A stretch of 64,000 nucleotides of DNA from Stakelama sediminis (GTDB taxonomy: Bacteria > Pseudomonadota > Alphaproteobacteria > Sphingomonadales > Sphingomonadaceae), in contig NZ_JACIJI010000004.1 in the NCBI RefSeq assembly GCF_014199335.1, positions 124,001-188,000 of the forward strand, written 5' to 3'. A program made the translations under genes and the position numbers. Of this stretch, positions 23,841 to 33,326 are shown piece by piece. The notes beneath the pieces were generated by a model. That model did not search any database and was not told the DNA's origin. It saw only the letters and a list, made by a program, of their open reading frames with translations. How positions within the stretch are numbered: position 1 is the stretch's first letter; every line of letters begins with the position of its first letter.

Positions 23841-24746
23841 CTATAGCAGTCCGTTGTCCTGATACCATCGTGCCGTGTCCGCAAGCCCCTGCGGCGTGTC
23901 GATTTTGGGCTGCCACAGTCTTTGCGGGGGATGGCGTGCAGGCGCGCTCACCCAGTCGGGGTGGCAGAAATAGGAAACCCGGTCACGGGTCAGCTTCGCC
24001 TGCTTTCCCCGGATCATGCGGTCGATCCCGGCGCCCGCCAGCATCGCGGATCTGGGCAGGGAAAGCGTCAGCACGCGTTTGTTCTGCGCTCTGCCAACCG
24101 CCCGCGCGAAAGCCTTGTGCGACCATCCGTTGGCAACACCGTCATCGGGCTCGAAAATCACCTGGCCGGGGTCGCTTTCGACCAGCGTCAGAAACAGGCG
24201 GCACAAATCGTCGACATGAATGACCGACAGCCGCCCTGTGGGAGGCAGCAGTGCAAGCCGGTGCTTGGCCAGCCGGAAAATCTCCAGCAGTTCATGGTCG
24301 CCGGGGCCATAGATTGCGGGCGGGCGAACGATCGTCCAGTTCAGGCCGGATGCCTGTACCAGCTTGTCCGCTTCGTGCTTCGACCAGCCATATCGGGACA
24401 GGCCGGGCTCGCGCGTGGCCAGCGACGACACCTGAATATAGCGGTGCACACCCGTTTCGTGCGCCGCGGTCAGCATGGCACGCGTGCCTTCGATATTGCC
24501 TTGCTCGAAGCCCGCACGGTCGGGCGCATTGACGACGCCGGCAACGTGTATCACCGCGTCCGCACCCTCCGTCAGCCGGGCGAGGGCAGGGGCGTCCTCC
24601 AGCGAGCCGTCGATCCATTCGACCCCGACGCGAGGGGGCTGAGGGCGCCGGGTGAGGGCGCGGACCGTGTATCCCGCCTGTCTTGCCAGTGCGATCAGAC
24701 GGCTGCCGACAAAGCCGGTGCCGCCCGTCATCGCAATGCCTGTCAC
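23841..24746 (-). CDS. cerR: NAD(P)-dependent epimerase/dehydratase family reductase, CerR-like
   Basis: Encodes 301 residues from a GTG that overlaps the proB stop by 4 bases; an ATG at 24731 is an alternative. The Rossmann motif TGGTGFVGSRL, AVIHVAGVVN and the catalytic YxxxK-type region (SRYGWSKHEADKLV) are extended short-chain dehydrogenase features. In Caulobacter the gene next to the spt-carrier pair encodes the 3-keto reductase of ceramide synthesis, so the same role is likely here. Confidence 0.75.
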   Translation of the reverse strand: MTGIAMTGGTGFVGSRLIALARQAGYTVRALTRRPQPPRVGVEWIDGSLEDAPALARLTEGADAVIHVAGVVNAPDRAGFEQGNIEGTRAMLTAAHETGVHRYIQVSSLATREPGLSRYGWSKHEADKLVQASGLNWTIVRPPAIYGPGDHELLEIFRLAKHRLALLPPTGRLSVIHVDDLCRLFLTLVESDPGQVIFEPDDGVANGWSHKAFARAVGRAQNKRVLTLSLPRSAMLAGAGIDRMIRGKQAKLTRDRVSYFCHPDWVSAPARHPPQRLWQPKIDTPQGLADTARWYQDNGLL

Positions 24747-25870
24747 AGCACCGCCATATGACTGCGATGGACGAGCGCGGAACGCGGGGCATAGCCCAGA
24801 ATGCGGGGAATATCCTCGCTGCGCCGACCGACGATCTGAATCGCGTCATCGGAATCATATTCGACCAGCCCGCGGGCGATCTTGTTGTGCTTCGAATCGA
24901 CGATCGACACCATGTCGCCGCGGGTAAATTCGCCCTCGATGCGCAGACACCCGGCAGGCAGCAGGCTGTTGCCATGTTCCAGCGCCTTGACCGCGCCCTG
25001 ATCGATGACGATCACGCCTTCATCGGTCAGGCCGCCCGCCAGCCACGCCTTGCGCGCCGTCGCGGTGCCTTCGCCGATGAATACGGTACCGTGCCCCGAC
25101 TGTTCGAACTGTTGCAGCGCGTTCATCGCCTTACCGGAAACGATGGCAAGGTCAGCACCGACGGTGGTGGCGATGCGCGCCGCCTCGATCTTCGATACCA
25201 TGCCGCCGGACCCCATGCCGGACGCGGAGCGGGTGTCGGCCATATCCTCAATCTCGCCGTCGATTTCGCGAACGACGGGGATCAGCTTTGCATCGTCATA
25301 ATGGGTGGGGTTCTTGTCATACAGACCGTCGACATCGGACAACAGAATCACCCCGTCGGCGCCACAGGCCTGCGCCACGCGCGCGGCGAGCCGGTCATTA
25401 TCGCCGAAGCGGATGCGTTCGGTGGCGACGGTATCGTTTTCGTTGACAATGGGAATGACGTCGAGCGACAGCAGGCGATTGAGCGTTGCCGAGGCGTTCA
25501 GATAGCGCCTGCGATCCTCCAGATCGCCCAGCGTCACCAGCACCTGCGCGGCATCCAGCGCCTCTTCGTCAAGCACGCCCGCCCAGACCTGCGCCAGTGC
25601 GATCTGGCCGCGCGCGGCAGAAGCCTGCGCATCTTCCAGGCTGTTGCGCCCGCCGCCGGGCAGGCCAAGCCGACGCGCGCCGATAGCGATCGAGCCGGAG
25701 CTGACGATGACGATTTCCTGTCCTGCACGCTTGCGTTCGCCGATATCGGCAGCCAGCGTGCGCAGCCAGTCGCGTCGTACTTCACCGTCCTTGCCGACCA
25801 GTAGGGCCGATCCGACCTTGATAATCAGCCGGGGACAGCGTTCGGGCGAAAAGCGGTCCGCTTCGTTCAA
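24743..25870 (-). CDS. proB: glutamate 5-kinase
   Basis: Encodes 375 residues. It phosphorylates glutamate in the first step of proline synthesis. The amino acid kinase domain (about 15-265) shows IIKVGSALLV, VSSGSIAIGARRLGL and NENDTVA; MGSGGMVSKIEAA precedes the PUA domain (about 285-370). Downstream of obgE as usual in this class, but the next gene is cerR, with a 4-base overlap, instead of proA. Confidence 0.95.
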   Translation of the reverse strand: MNEADRFSPERCPRLIIKVGSALLVGKDGEVRRDWLRTLAADIGERKRAGQEIVIVSSGSIAIGARRLGLPGGGRNSLEDAQASAARGQIALAQVWAGVLDEEALDAAQVLVTLGDLEDRRRYLNASATLNRLLSLDVIPIVNENDTVATERIRFGDNDRLAARVAQACGADGVILLSDVDGLYDKNPTHYDDAKLIPVVREIDGEIEDMADTRSASGMGSGGMVSKIEAARIATTVGADLAIVSGKAMNALQQFEQSGHGTVFIGEGTATARKAWLAGGLTDEGVIVIDQGAVKALEHGNSLLPAGCLRIEGEFTRGDMVSIVDSKHNKIARGLVEYDSDDAIQIVGRRSEDIPRILGYAPRSALVHRSHMAVL

Positions 25871-25903
25871 ACCGGGCCTCCTTTTATTGTGTTCAAATCC
25901 ATA

Positions 25904-26953
<1,050 letters not shown>

Positions 26954-26991
26954 CTAGCAACCGCTGACGATTTCGCCAGTGCTGTACGCGC

Positions 26992-27582
26992 TTATCCGAG
27001 AGTTTCCGTCTGGCGGGAGGCGAACAGCGAGGCGCAGGCAAGGTCGCGCGCCTTGTCGCGCGGCAGCCCCAGCGCACGCGCCATCGGGGCGCCCAGCAAC
27101 GCATCGCCCAGCGCCATCAGCACCAGTTGCAGCGTTTCTTCGTGGAGCGGCATCTTTCGGTCCGAATGTTCGTCGGCCAGATCGTCGACCAGCCGGTGGA
27201 TCGCCTCCAATATGGGGTCGAGCGCATCGTGATTGCCCGACAGGATCATCCAGCTCGCCAGCGCGCCTGCGCCTTCCTTGTCGAAAGCGTCGAAGGTCAG
27301 GTCAACGACCTCTCGCGGGTTCTGATCCTCCTGTTTCGCCTTGAGCGCGGCCGCGCCGATCTTCGCGGTGATAGAATCAGCCATGCTGGCGATCAGCGCC
27401 TTTTGCAGTCCGGCGGCAGAGCCGAAATGGTGGAGCAGATTGGCATGGGTGCGCCCGATACGGGCGGCCACCGCCTTCAGGGTCAGCGCCTGCGGTCCTT
27501 CCTCTATCAACAGCGCGCGCGCGGCCTCCAGTGCGGCGATGCGCGATTCTTCCGGGCTGAGGCGTTTGCGTACTATTGACAT
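26992..27582 (-). CDS. TetR/AcrR family transcriptional regulator
   Basis: Encodes 196 residues. The N-terminal helix-turn-helix (about 15-65) reads ALRALLIEE-like helix, then LTLKAVAARIGRTHANLLHHFGS. The C-terminal ligand domain is alpha-helical. Divergent from the putative metal-dependent hydrolase gene across 62 bases that contain a 20-bp imperfect palindrome, so it probably represses itself and that gene. The ligand is unknown. Confidence 0.85.
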   Translation of the reverse strand: MSIVRKRLSPEESRIAALEAARALLIEEGPQALTLKAVAARIGRTHANLLHHFGSAAGLQKALIASMADSITAKIGAAALKAKQEDQNPREVVDLTFDAFDKEGAGALASWMILSGNHDALDPILEAIHRLVDDLADEHSDRKMPLHEETLQLVLMALGDALLGAPMARALGLPRDKARDLACASLFASRQTETLG

Positions 27583-27597
27583 TGATGTAAGTAATCT

Positions 27598-27617
27598 TAT
27601 CTACAGCGCTGCTGATA
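27598..27617. promoter_or_regulatory. probable TetR operator
   Basis: TATC-TA-CAGCGCTG-CT-GATA is a 20-bp palindrome with a perfect 8-bp core and perfect 4-bp ends. It lies midway between the divergent starts of the TetR gene and the hydrolase gene. Confidence 0.6.
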
Positions 27618-27644
27618 GTGTATTTTACCTATTGGAGGAAATTG

Positions 27645-28502
27645 GTGGCGAACGCAAAGACTCCTGCGGATCTGACGATCACGCCGCGGGATCGCCGGTT
27701 CGGGCGGGACGGTGCCTATCGCCGCTGGTGGCTGAACGACGATCCGGTCGCCACTGCGTTCTACAACGCCTTGTCGGTGACCTTTCCGCGCGGCGAGGGC
27801 TTTTTTATCGACAGCGTGCGCAGGTTCCGGGAAGGCACTCCGCCGCGGCTCGACCGCGAAATCGCCGCTTTCATCAAACAGGAAGTGATGCACACGCGCG
27901 AGCATGTCGCCTTTAACCGGCATGTCACCGATCAGGGCTATGATATTTCCCGGCTGGAAGCGCGCGTCGAAGAGGATATCGCGGACAGCCGGTCGCGCCC
28001 TGCCATCGGCAGTCTGGCCGCGACCATGTGTCTGGAACATTTTACCGCGATATTGGCGCATGAACTGATCGACAATCCGCGCCACCTGGCGGGTGCCGAC
28101 CCGGAAGCCGCAAAGCTGTGGCGCTGGCACGCGATCGAGGAGATTGAGCATAAGGGCGTCGCCTATGACACCTGGCTGCACGCTACGCGCGACTGGAGCC
28201 GGTGGAAGCGATGGAAAGTGAAGTCGCTGGTGATGCTGATGGTCACGCTGCGCTTCCTGCGCAAGCGGACCGAAGGGATGCTGGACCTGCTGGCGCAGGA
28301 CGGGCTGACCGGTGCGCGCGTGAAATGGCGCCTGTTCCGCTATGCCTTTGGCAACCCCGGCATGGCGCGCAAGATTCTGGGTGCGTGGCTGTCCTTCTTC
28401 CTGCCCGGCTTCCATCCGTGGAACCATGACGACCGGAAATTGATCGGGCTGGTCGACAGCGAATATGCGGCCGCACGCCTGCCGCATCCGCAGGCAGCCT
28501 GA
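27645..28502 (+). CDS. predicted metal-dependent hydrolase (PF10118 type)
   Basis: Encodes 285 residues from a GTG with GGAGGA six bases upstream; this start is preferred to the longer open frame. Ferritin-like helices with repeated metal-ligand patterns are seen: QEVMHTREHVAFNRH, CLEHFTAILAHEL and HAIEEIEHKGVAYD. The family is annotated as predicted metal-dependent hydrolase with no proven substrate. It is divergent from, and probably controlled by, the TetR gene. Confidence 0.82.
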   Translation: MANAKTPADLTITPRDRRFGRDGAYRRWWLNDDPVATAFYNALSVTFPRGEGFFIDSVRRFREGTPPRLDREIAAFIKQEVMHTREHVAFNRHVTDQGYDISRLEARVEEDIADSRSRPAIGSLAATMCLEHFTAILAHELIDNPRHLAGADPEAAKLWRWHAIEEIEHKGVAYDTWLHATRDWSRWKRWKVKSLVMLMVTLRFLRKRTEGMLDLLAQDGLTGARVKWRLFRYAFGNPGMARKILGAWLSFFLPGFHPWNHDDRKLIGLVDSEYAAARLPHPQAA

Positions 28503-28504
28503 CC

Positions 28505-29212
28505 TTAGGACCGATCCGGATCGAGCAGCTTCAGAAAGCGCACGGCGGCGTCGAACTGAATGCGCTTGTCGGCGCGGGCCTGTTCGGCAAGCGTGTCACG
28601 GCCCCATTGTCCGGCCTGAAATTCCTCGTCCAGACTGGCGGCGGTCCAGATCGTATCGGCATCGGCGGCACCTTCCGCCAATGCCAGCGCGAGGACGAGC
28701 GATCCGGTCAGCGAGACGATCGGCGACAGCGCGGCCAGTGTGAAGGAATTGCGCGCGATTACTGCTTCGGCCAGGCGCGTCACCGTTTCGTCAGGCTGAG
28801 CGACGTGCATGATGCCGGTCGCGCGGGCGAAATGCACGTCATAGCGGGTGCGCGCCCATTCCAGATGCGGTTCCCATAGTGCCTGCTGACGCGCCACCAG
28901 TTCATCGGGGGAGTCCGCGCGATAGCAAAGCAGGTCGCTCTCGCCATAGACGGCAAGCCCTGCGGCGAAAGTCGCAGGATCGGGTGCGACCCGGTCGATC
29001 GCGGCATTGGACAGCCCGGTCAGGATCATCGCGCGTGGATCGAGTTCGTCCGCTACCGCGCGCCATTCTTCGGCAATCGCGTCGGCCAGAGCGGGAGCGG
29101 GGACGTGCAGCAGCGCCCGGCCCGGTGTGCGTACCGGGCGCTCGTCCAGCGCGATGCCGTATCCGCTGCCTTCGACCTGGGTGATCGTGACGCTTTTCCA
29201 GAAGCGCTTCAT
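28505..29212 (-). CDS. ATP12 family chaperone
   Basis: Encodes 235 residues starting MKRFWKSVTI. ATP12 proteins bind the alpha subunit of the F1 ATPase before assembly. Typical motifs are VEGSGYGIALDERPVRTPG, LPAPALADAIAEEWRA-like, DPRAMILTGLSNAAID and the RADSPDELVARQQALW segment. It is the last gene of a six-gene overlapping string; the start overlaps the stop of the small membrane protein by 4 bases. Confidence 0.9.
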   Translation of the reverse strand: MKRFWKSVTITQVEGSGYGIALDERPVRTPGRALLHVPAPALADAIAEEWRAVADELDPRAMILTGLSNAAIDRVAPDPATFAAGLAVYGESDLLCYRADSPDELVARQQALWEPHLEWARTRYDVHFARATGIMHVAQPDETVTRLAEAVIARNSFTLAALSPIVSLTGSLVLALALAEGAADADTIWTAASLDEEFQAGQWGRDTLAEQARADKRIQFDAAVRFLKLLDPDRS

Positions 29213-29430
29213 GGTTCGGGCGGGCTGCGCCATTTGTGCGCCAGCGCGCGCGGGACGACGGCGATCATGTACAGCCCTGCCAGTACGATCGCGATGCCCA
29301 GCACCTTGTCTACAACAACGTGCGCGCGTGCGAACAGCAGCAGGCCGAACAACGCGCCTGCGGTTCCGGCGACACGTACCAGCGTGATGACCAGAAAGCG
29401 GTTGCGCGCCTTGCGGGTATCGTTGCTCAC
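29209..29430 (-). CDS. small two-helix membrane protein
   Basis: Encodes 73 residues with two hydrophobic segments (about 13-32 and 40-60) and basic ends. No family recognised. It overlaps the HAD phosphatase gene and the ATP12 gene by 4 bases on each side, so it is a genuine operon member; the context does not reveal its role. Confidence 0.75.
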   Translation of the reverse strand: MSNDTRKARNRFLVITLVRVAGTAGALFGLLLFARAHVVVDKVLGIAIVLAGLYMIAVVPRALAHKWRSPPEP

Positions 29431-30089
29431 AAGGCCTCCAGATGCGGGGCAATTTCCCGCGCATGGCCTGCGACGTGACGCGCGCCCGCTTCGGCCAGTT
29501 CGTCAGGCGCGTGGTAGCCCCATGCAACGCCCAGCGGGTGCACGCCCGCCGCCACTGCCATGATCATGTCGAAACTGGTGTCGCCGATCATCACCGTGGT
29601 TTCGGGTGAGGCACCGGCATCGGCCATCGCGGTTTCGATCATCGACGGATGCGGCTTGGAGGGGTGGCGGTCGGCGGTCTGCAACGTCACGAACCGCGAT
29701 TTCAGCCCATGATGGTCGAGAATGATGTTCAGCCCGCGATCCGACTTGCCGGTCGCAACGCCCAGCAGCCAGCCCTGATCTTCCAGCGCGGTCAATGTGT
29801 CGGCAATTCCGTCGTAAAGCGGTTCGGCCAGCATCCCGCCGGTGCTGCGCAGCTTTACGAACTGGTTTTTATATTCCCCGGCGATGGCCGTGTGCAGCGC
29901 GGTATCGGCATCGGGCAGCAATTGCGCCACCGCCTCGACCAGACTCAGCCCGACGATCCTGCGAATGACGGCGCGGTCGGGGCAGGGCAGGCCCGCATCG
30001 CCGAACGCGGCCTCCATCGCGATGCAGATGTTTGCCTGGCTGTCGACCAGCGTCCCGTCGCAATCGAAAAGGGCGAGTTTGGTGGTCAT
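29427..30089 (-). CDS. HAD family hydrolase, phosphoglycolate-phosphatase type
   Basis: Encodes 220 residues. HAD motif I FDCDGTLVDSQ, motif II VATGKSDRG, motif III lysine in HPSKPHPSM and motif IV MIGDTSFDMIMA. The cap domain is helical (about 18-85). Substrates such as 2-phosphoglycolate are typical, but specificity cannot be read. It overlaps both neighbours by 4 bases. Confidence 0.88.
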   Translation of the reverse strand: MTTKLALFDCDGTLVDSQANICIAMEAAFGDAGLPCPDRAVIRRIVGLSLVEAVAQLLPDADTALHTAIAGEYKNQFVKLRSTGGMLAEPLYDGIADTLTALEDQGWLLGVATGKSDRGLNIILDHHGLKSRFVTLQTADRHPSKPHPSMIETAMADAGASPETTVMIGDTSFDMIMAVAAGVHPLGVAWGYHAPDELAEAGARHVAGHAREIAPHLEAL

Positions 30090-30685
30090 GGCAGGGTTCG
30101 CATCCAGTGGCTGATGGCGCGTCGGCCATGCTGTTCAAGCGTGTTTGCCGCCGCAAGTCGTGCGGCTTCGGGCTTGTTCTGATTCAGTTTTATGGTGCCG
30201 CGCCATGCCTGAATATCCAGGCGAAAGCCGATGATTGCGTCCAGCATCGCATCGAAGCGCCGGTGCTCCATCTTCGCGCGAGTCCAAGGCTGCTTGTTCA
30301 GCCGCGCTTCTTCGCGCGCGGTCAGCCGGTCGATCTGCGCAATCAGTGCTTCGCGGTCGAGACGACGGACCTGTCCTTCCAGTTCCGCCGCGACATAATT
30401 CCATGTCGGTACTTCGTTCGGCCCCGCTTTATACCAGTCAGGGCTGACATAAGCGTCCGGCCCGTTGACGACGAACAGCGCGCTGATGCCCTCGAGATGG
30501 CGGGCCAGCGCATTGCCGCGTGCGATGTGGAAAGCCAGCGCATCCGGCCCGTCCCACACCATCGGAACATGGACGACGCGCGGGCCGTCCGGGGTGGCGG
30601 CGAACAGCGTGCCGAATCCGACCTCCTCCACAAAGGCCCGGATGGCATCGCGATCCTGCCAGTGAAAGGCTTGATTGGGATGCAC
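30086..30685 (-). CDS. FMN-binding PaiB-like protein
   Basis: Encodes 199 residues with the PaiB pattern: LFAATPDGPRVVHVPMVWD, ALAFHIARGNALARHL, VVNGPDAYVSPDWY and PTWNYVAAELEG. The fold is a flavin reductase-like split barrel. Bacillus PaiB affects sporulation and protease genes, but flavin chemistry is the more likely base function. It overlaps the HAD gene by 4 bases and the pseudouridine synthase stop by 1. Confidence 0.85.
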   Translation of the reverse strand: MHPNQAFHWQDRDAIRAFVEEVGFGTLFAATPDGPRVVHVPMVWDGPDALAFHIARGNALARHLEGISALFVVNGPDAYVSPDWYKAGPNEVPTWNYVAAELEGQVRRLDREALIAQIDRLTAREEARLNKQPWTRAKMEHRRFDAMLDAIIGFRLDIQAWRGTIKLNQNKPEAARLAAANTLEQHGRRAISHWMRTLP

Positions 30686-31779
30686 TATCCGCGTCCGCGG
30701 CTGCGGCGTTCGCCCCGACGTTCCTTGCGCACTGCCTTGGCATGGGCACGGGCTTTTGCCTTCTTTTGCTCGCGACCGGCGGGCGGCGGGGCGTCGGTGA
30801 AATCGACCGGATCGCCCAGCGCGGGGTCGAAGCCCAGCGTGTCCATCGTCTCGGCGAAATGGTCGGGCAGGGGTGCCGTTACATCCAGCTTGCCGCCATC
30901 GGGATGGTCGATGCGGATGCGGCGCGCATGGAGGTGCATCTTGCGGCTGACACCGCCGGTCAGAAATGCCGCCTGCCCGCCATATTTGCCGTCGCCGACG
31001 ATCGGGTGGCCGATAGCCGCCATATGCGCGCGAAGCTGGTGCGTGCGTCCCGTCAGCGGTTGCAGCGCGACCCAGGCGGCGCGATTGCCCGCCCGTTCGA
31101 TCACACGATAGCGCGATTTCGCCGACTGGCCGTTTTCCTCATCGACATGCATTTTCTCGCCGCCGGTGCCGGGTTGCTTGGCGAGCGGCAGGTCGATCAT
31201 GCCGTCATCGATTTCCGGCATCCCGACGACCAGCGCCCAGTAAATCTTCTTGGCGCTGCGCCCGGAGAAATGTTTCGAGAAGAACGCGGCTGCGCGCGGG
31301 GTGCGGGCAACCAGCAATGCGCCGGAGGTATCCTTGTCGAGCCGGTGCACCAGCTTGGGCCTGTCGTCGCGGTCGAAGGTCAGTGCATCGAGCAGGCCGT
31401 CGACATGCTCGGTCGTCTTGGTGCCGCCTTGCGTTGCCAGCCCCGGCGGCTTGTTGAGCACCAGCGCTTCGGCATCGTGGTGCAGGACCATGCTTTGCGC
31501 AAATTCGACCTGCTCCGCGCTCAGCGCCGGGCGTTCGCGTTTCGGGCGGGGGTTCTTTACCGGTTCGGCCGGCGGTACGCGGATGACCTGTCCGGCGGCA
31601 ATATGGTCGCCGGGTTTGGCGCGCGCACCGTCGAGGCGCAACTGACCGGTGCGTGCCCAGCGCGAAACGGTGTTGAAATTCGCCTCGGGCAGATGGCGCT
31701 TGAACCAGCGGTCCAGCCGGATGCCGTCATCCTCCGCTCTGACCGTGAACTGGCGGACATCGGAGGTTGGATCTGTCAT
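30685..31779 (-). CDS. RluA family pseudouridine synthase (RluC-like)
   Basis: Encodes 364 residues. An S4 RNA-binding domain (about 20-70, IRLDRWFKRHLPEANFNTVS) precedes the catalytic domain with HRLDKDTSGALLVART, whose aspartate is the nucleophile, and TGRTHQLRAHMAAIGHPI. A basic, disordered tail of about 45 residues follows. RluC modifies 23S rRNA positions 955, 2504 and 2580 in E. coli; target assignment here is by family only. Coupled to crcB by a 4-base overlap. Confidence 0.9.
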   Translation of the reverse strand: MTDPTSDVRQFTVRAEDDGIRLDRWFKRHLPEANFNTVSRWARTGQLRLDGARAKPGDHIAAGQVIRVPPAEPVKNPRPKRERPALSAEQVEFAQSMVLHHDAEALVLNKPPGLATQGGTKTTEHVDGLLDALTFDRDDRPKLVHRLDKDTSGALLVARTPRAAAFFSKHFSGRSAKKIYWALVVGMPEIDDGMIDLPLAKQPGTGGEKMHVDEENGQSAKSRYRVIERAGNRAAWVALQPLTGRTHQLRAHMAAIGHPIVGDGKYGGQAAFLTGGVSRKMHLHARRIRIDHPDGGKLDVTAPLPDHFAETMDTLGFDPALGDPVDFTDAPPPAGREQKKAKARAHAKAVRKERRGERRSRGRG

Positions 31780-32150
31780 GCGGAAAGGCGCGTAACCGCC
31801 ATCCCGGCAATCACCGCAAGGATCGATCCGGTGACCGATACCGCGACATAGAGCATCATCGCTCCCCAGGCGCCCCGATCAATCATCGTGACGCTGTCCA
31901 GCGCAAAGGAGGAGAAGGTGGTGAAGCCGCCCAGAAAACCGATGGCGAGCAACAGGCGCAGTGTTTCCTGCCCGCCGCTCATCCGCGCCAATATGCCGAT
32001 CAGCGCACCCATCAGGAAGCCGCCGAGAAGATTGGCGACCAGCGTGCCCCAGGGATAGCCCGGCAGCAGGCGGCCCATCAGCACTCCGATTCCGTAACGA
32101 CCGGCCGCTCCGAACGCGCCGCCCAGCATGACATAGATAAAATTCGGCAT
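31776..32150 (-). CDS. crcB: fluoride ion channel CrcB/Fluc
   Basis: Encodes 124 residues with four membrane helices. The conserved AAGRYGIGVL, GTLVANLLGGFLMG and GFLGGFTTFSSFALD segments form the dual-topology fluoride channel that protects enolase and pyrophosphatase. It is the first gene of the six-gene string. I see no fluoride riboswitch in the short upstream region (32151-32209). Confidence 0.94.
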   Translation of the reverse strand: MPNFIYVMLGGAFGAAGRYGIGVLMGRLLPGYPWGTLVANLLGGFLMGALIGILARMSGGQETLRLLLAIGFLGGFTTFSSFALDSVTMIDRGAWGAMMLYVAVSVTGSILAVIAGMAVTRLSA

Positions 32151-32175
32151 GGCCTGCCGGTTAGCGCAGCTTTAC

Positions 32176-32206
32176 GAAAAATTGAACCGAAAAAGCTCGG
32201 GGTTCA
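32176..32206 (-). terminator. terminator between a lipoprotein gene and crcB
   Basis: On the minus strand TGAACCCCGA and TCGGTTCA pair with a small bulge around a GCTTTT loop and run into ATTTTT. It separates the upstream lipoprotein gene from the crcB operon. Confidence 0.65.
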
Positions 32207-32209
32207 GGT

Positions 32210-32962
32210 TCAGCTTCCGCCGCTGGCCACCAGATCGATCTCGGTCCCGCCGCCGCTGCGCGGCTTCAGGAACAGGGCATAGCTGCTATCGTCGCCTTTG
32301 CGCATGCCGCTGAGAATATGTTCCTGCCCGATCGCCCGATGTTCAGCGTTATAACCCGCATTTTTCGCACGCGTATAATACCAGTCGAGCACGGTTTTCA
32401 TCGGCGTGGCAGTCCAGAAACTTGCCACCCGAAGCGCGCAGACGCCCTTGTCCGTGCCCGCCGCTTCGGTCACGCGCGCATCTGGAAATAACGGCGCGCC
32501 TTTCGGCAGGTGCAGGGTCCAGCTTGCCGAATAGCGAAGGTCGGCCGCGCAACCGGCGGCGCGCTCATCGGGTTGCTGCGCAGCCAGCGCGCCCAGCGTC
32601 AGCGAATTGCGGGCGACCTGACATTGGTGACAGGTGCCCGAGGTAACCGGCGGAGGGGCTTTCATCAGCTGCGCGGTGTCGATGGTCGCCTCCGGTCCTG
32701 GCGCAGCGCGGTCAGCGGGCACGGTATCGGCGCGGGGCCGGTCGGGGGGGCGAATGGCGGTGTCGTTGCTTTTATCGGAAAGGCTCGAATCGGTCATCAC
32801 CGGGTTCTGAAGCGCCGCCGCAATGCCCGGATTATCGGTCAGGGCGGTTTCGGCGACGGTAATGCTGGCGCTGCCGGACGAGGCACGATGGCTGGCGCCG
32901 TCGCATCCCGTCAGCGCCAGCGCCCCGGCGATTGTCACGATAATAGCGATGATTCGGGTCAT
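32210..32962 (-). CDS. hypothetical lipoprotein
   Basis: Encodes 250 residues from the ATG at 32962. Signal peptide with lipobox LALTGC, cysteine 20. A low-complexity linker (about 25-110) with many D, P and A precedes a domain with a CHQC pair, CAADLRYSASW and MKTVLDWYYTRAKNAGYNAEH. I do not recognise a family. The four cysteines of the mature part could form two disulfides. It is followed by a terminator, so it is probably monocistronic. Confidence 0.8.
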   Translation of the reverse strand: MTRIIAIIVTIAGALALTGCDGASHRASSGSASITVAETALTDNPGIAAALQNPVMTDSSLSDKSNDTAIRPPDRPRADTVPADRAAPGPEATIDTAQLMKAPPPVTSGTCHQCQVARNSLTLGALAAQQPDERAAGCAADLRYSASWTLHLPKGAPLFPDARVTEAAGTDKGVCALRVASFWTATPMKTVLDWYYTRAKNAGYNAEHRAIGQEHILSGMRKGDDSSYALFLKPRSGGGTEIDLVASGGS

Positions 32963-33061
32963 TCCCCGGTGTGCTCCCCGTCTTGTCAGGGCGCTTGTGC
33001 TGCATGGCAGGTAAATATCCCTGCGAGAGGCATGGTTAATGCGTCGAAGCATCCCATATTG

Positions 33062-33083
33062 GTGTATTGAATGAATAATACAC
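33062..33083. promoter_or_regulatory. inverted repeat upstream of a small membrane protein gene
   Basis: GTGTATT-gaatgaat-AATACAC, a perfect 7-bp inverted repeat ending 18 bases before the ATG at 33102. It also lies upstream of the divergent lipoprotein gene. Operator or weak hairpin; no regulator is assigned. Confidence 0.35.
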
Positions 33084-33101
33084 ACGGACTACAATCTTCC
33101 C

Positions 33102-33323
33102 ATGTTCAATCTTGTATCCGCACTGGTCGGGCTGGTGGCCCTGGCATTGGGTCTGGTGGCGCTGGTGCCGCTGCTCGGCTGGCTCAACTATATTGTTATC
33201 CCCGCCGCCGTTCTGGGGGCGGGGATCGGAACCCTGTCGGGCAGTAACGGCGGACGCAATCTCAACCTGTTCGTGCTGGTGATCGCGGTGATCCGGTTGT
33301 GGATGGGTGGCTTCCTGTTCTGA
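33102..33323 (+). CDS. small membrane protein
   Basis: Encodes 73 residues in two or three hydrophobic segments (about 3-25, 28-45 and 55-73) with a GxG-rich loop (LGAGIGTLSGSNGGRNLN). No family with a known function recognised. Its stop is 3 bases from the convergent manA stop. Confidence 0.65.
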   Translation: MFNLVSALVGLVALALGLVALVPLLGWLNYIVIPAAVLGAGIGTLSGSNGGRNLNLFVLVIAVIRLWMGGFLF

Positions 33324-33326
33324 CCT

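Noticed and set aside
32151..32209. Fluoride riboswitch upstream of crcB
   Set aside because: The gap is 59 bases and mostly holds the upstream terminator; I see none of the conserved riboswitch core.
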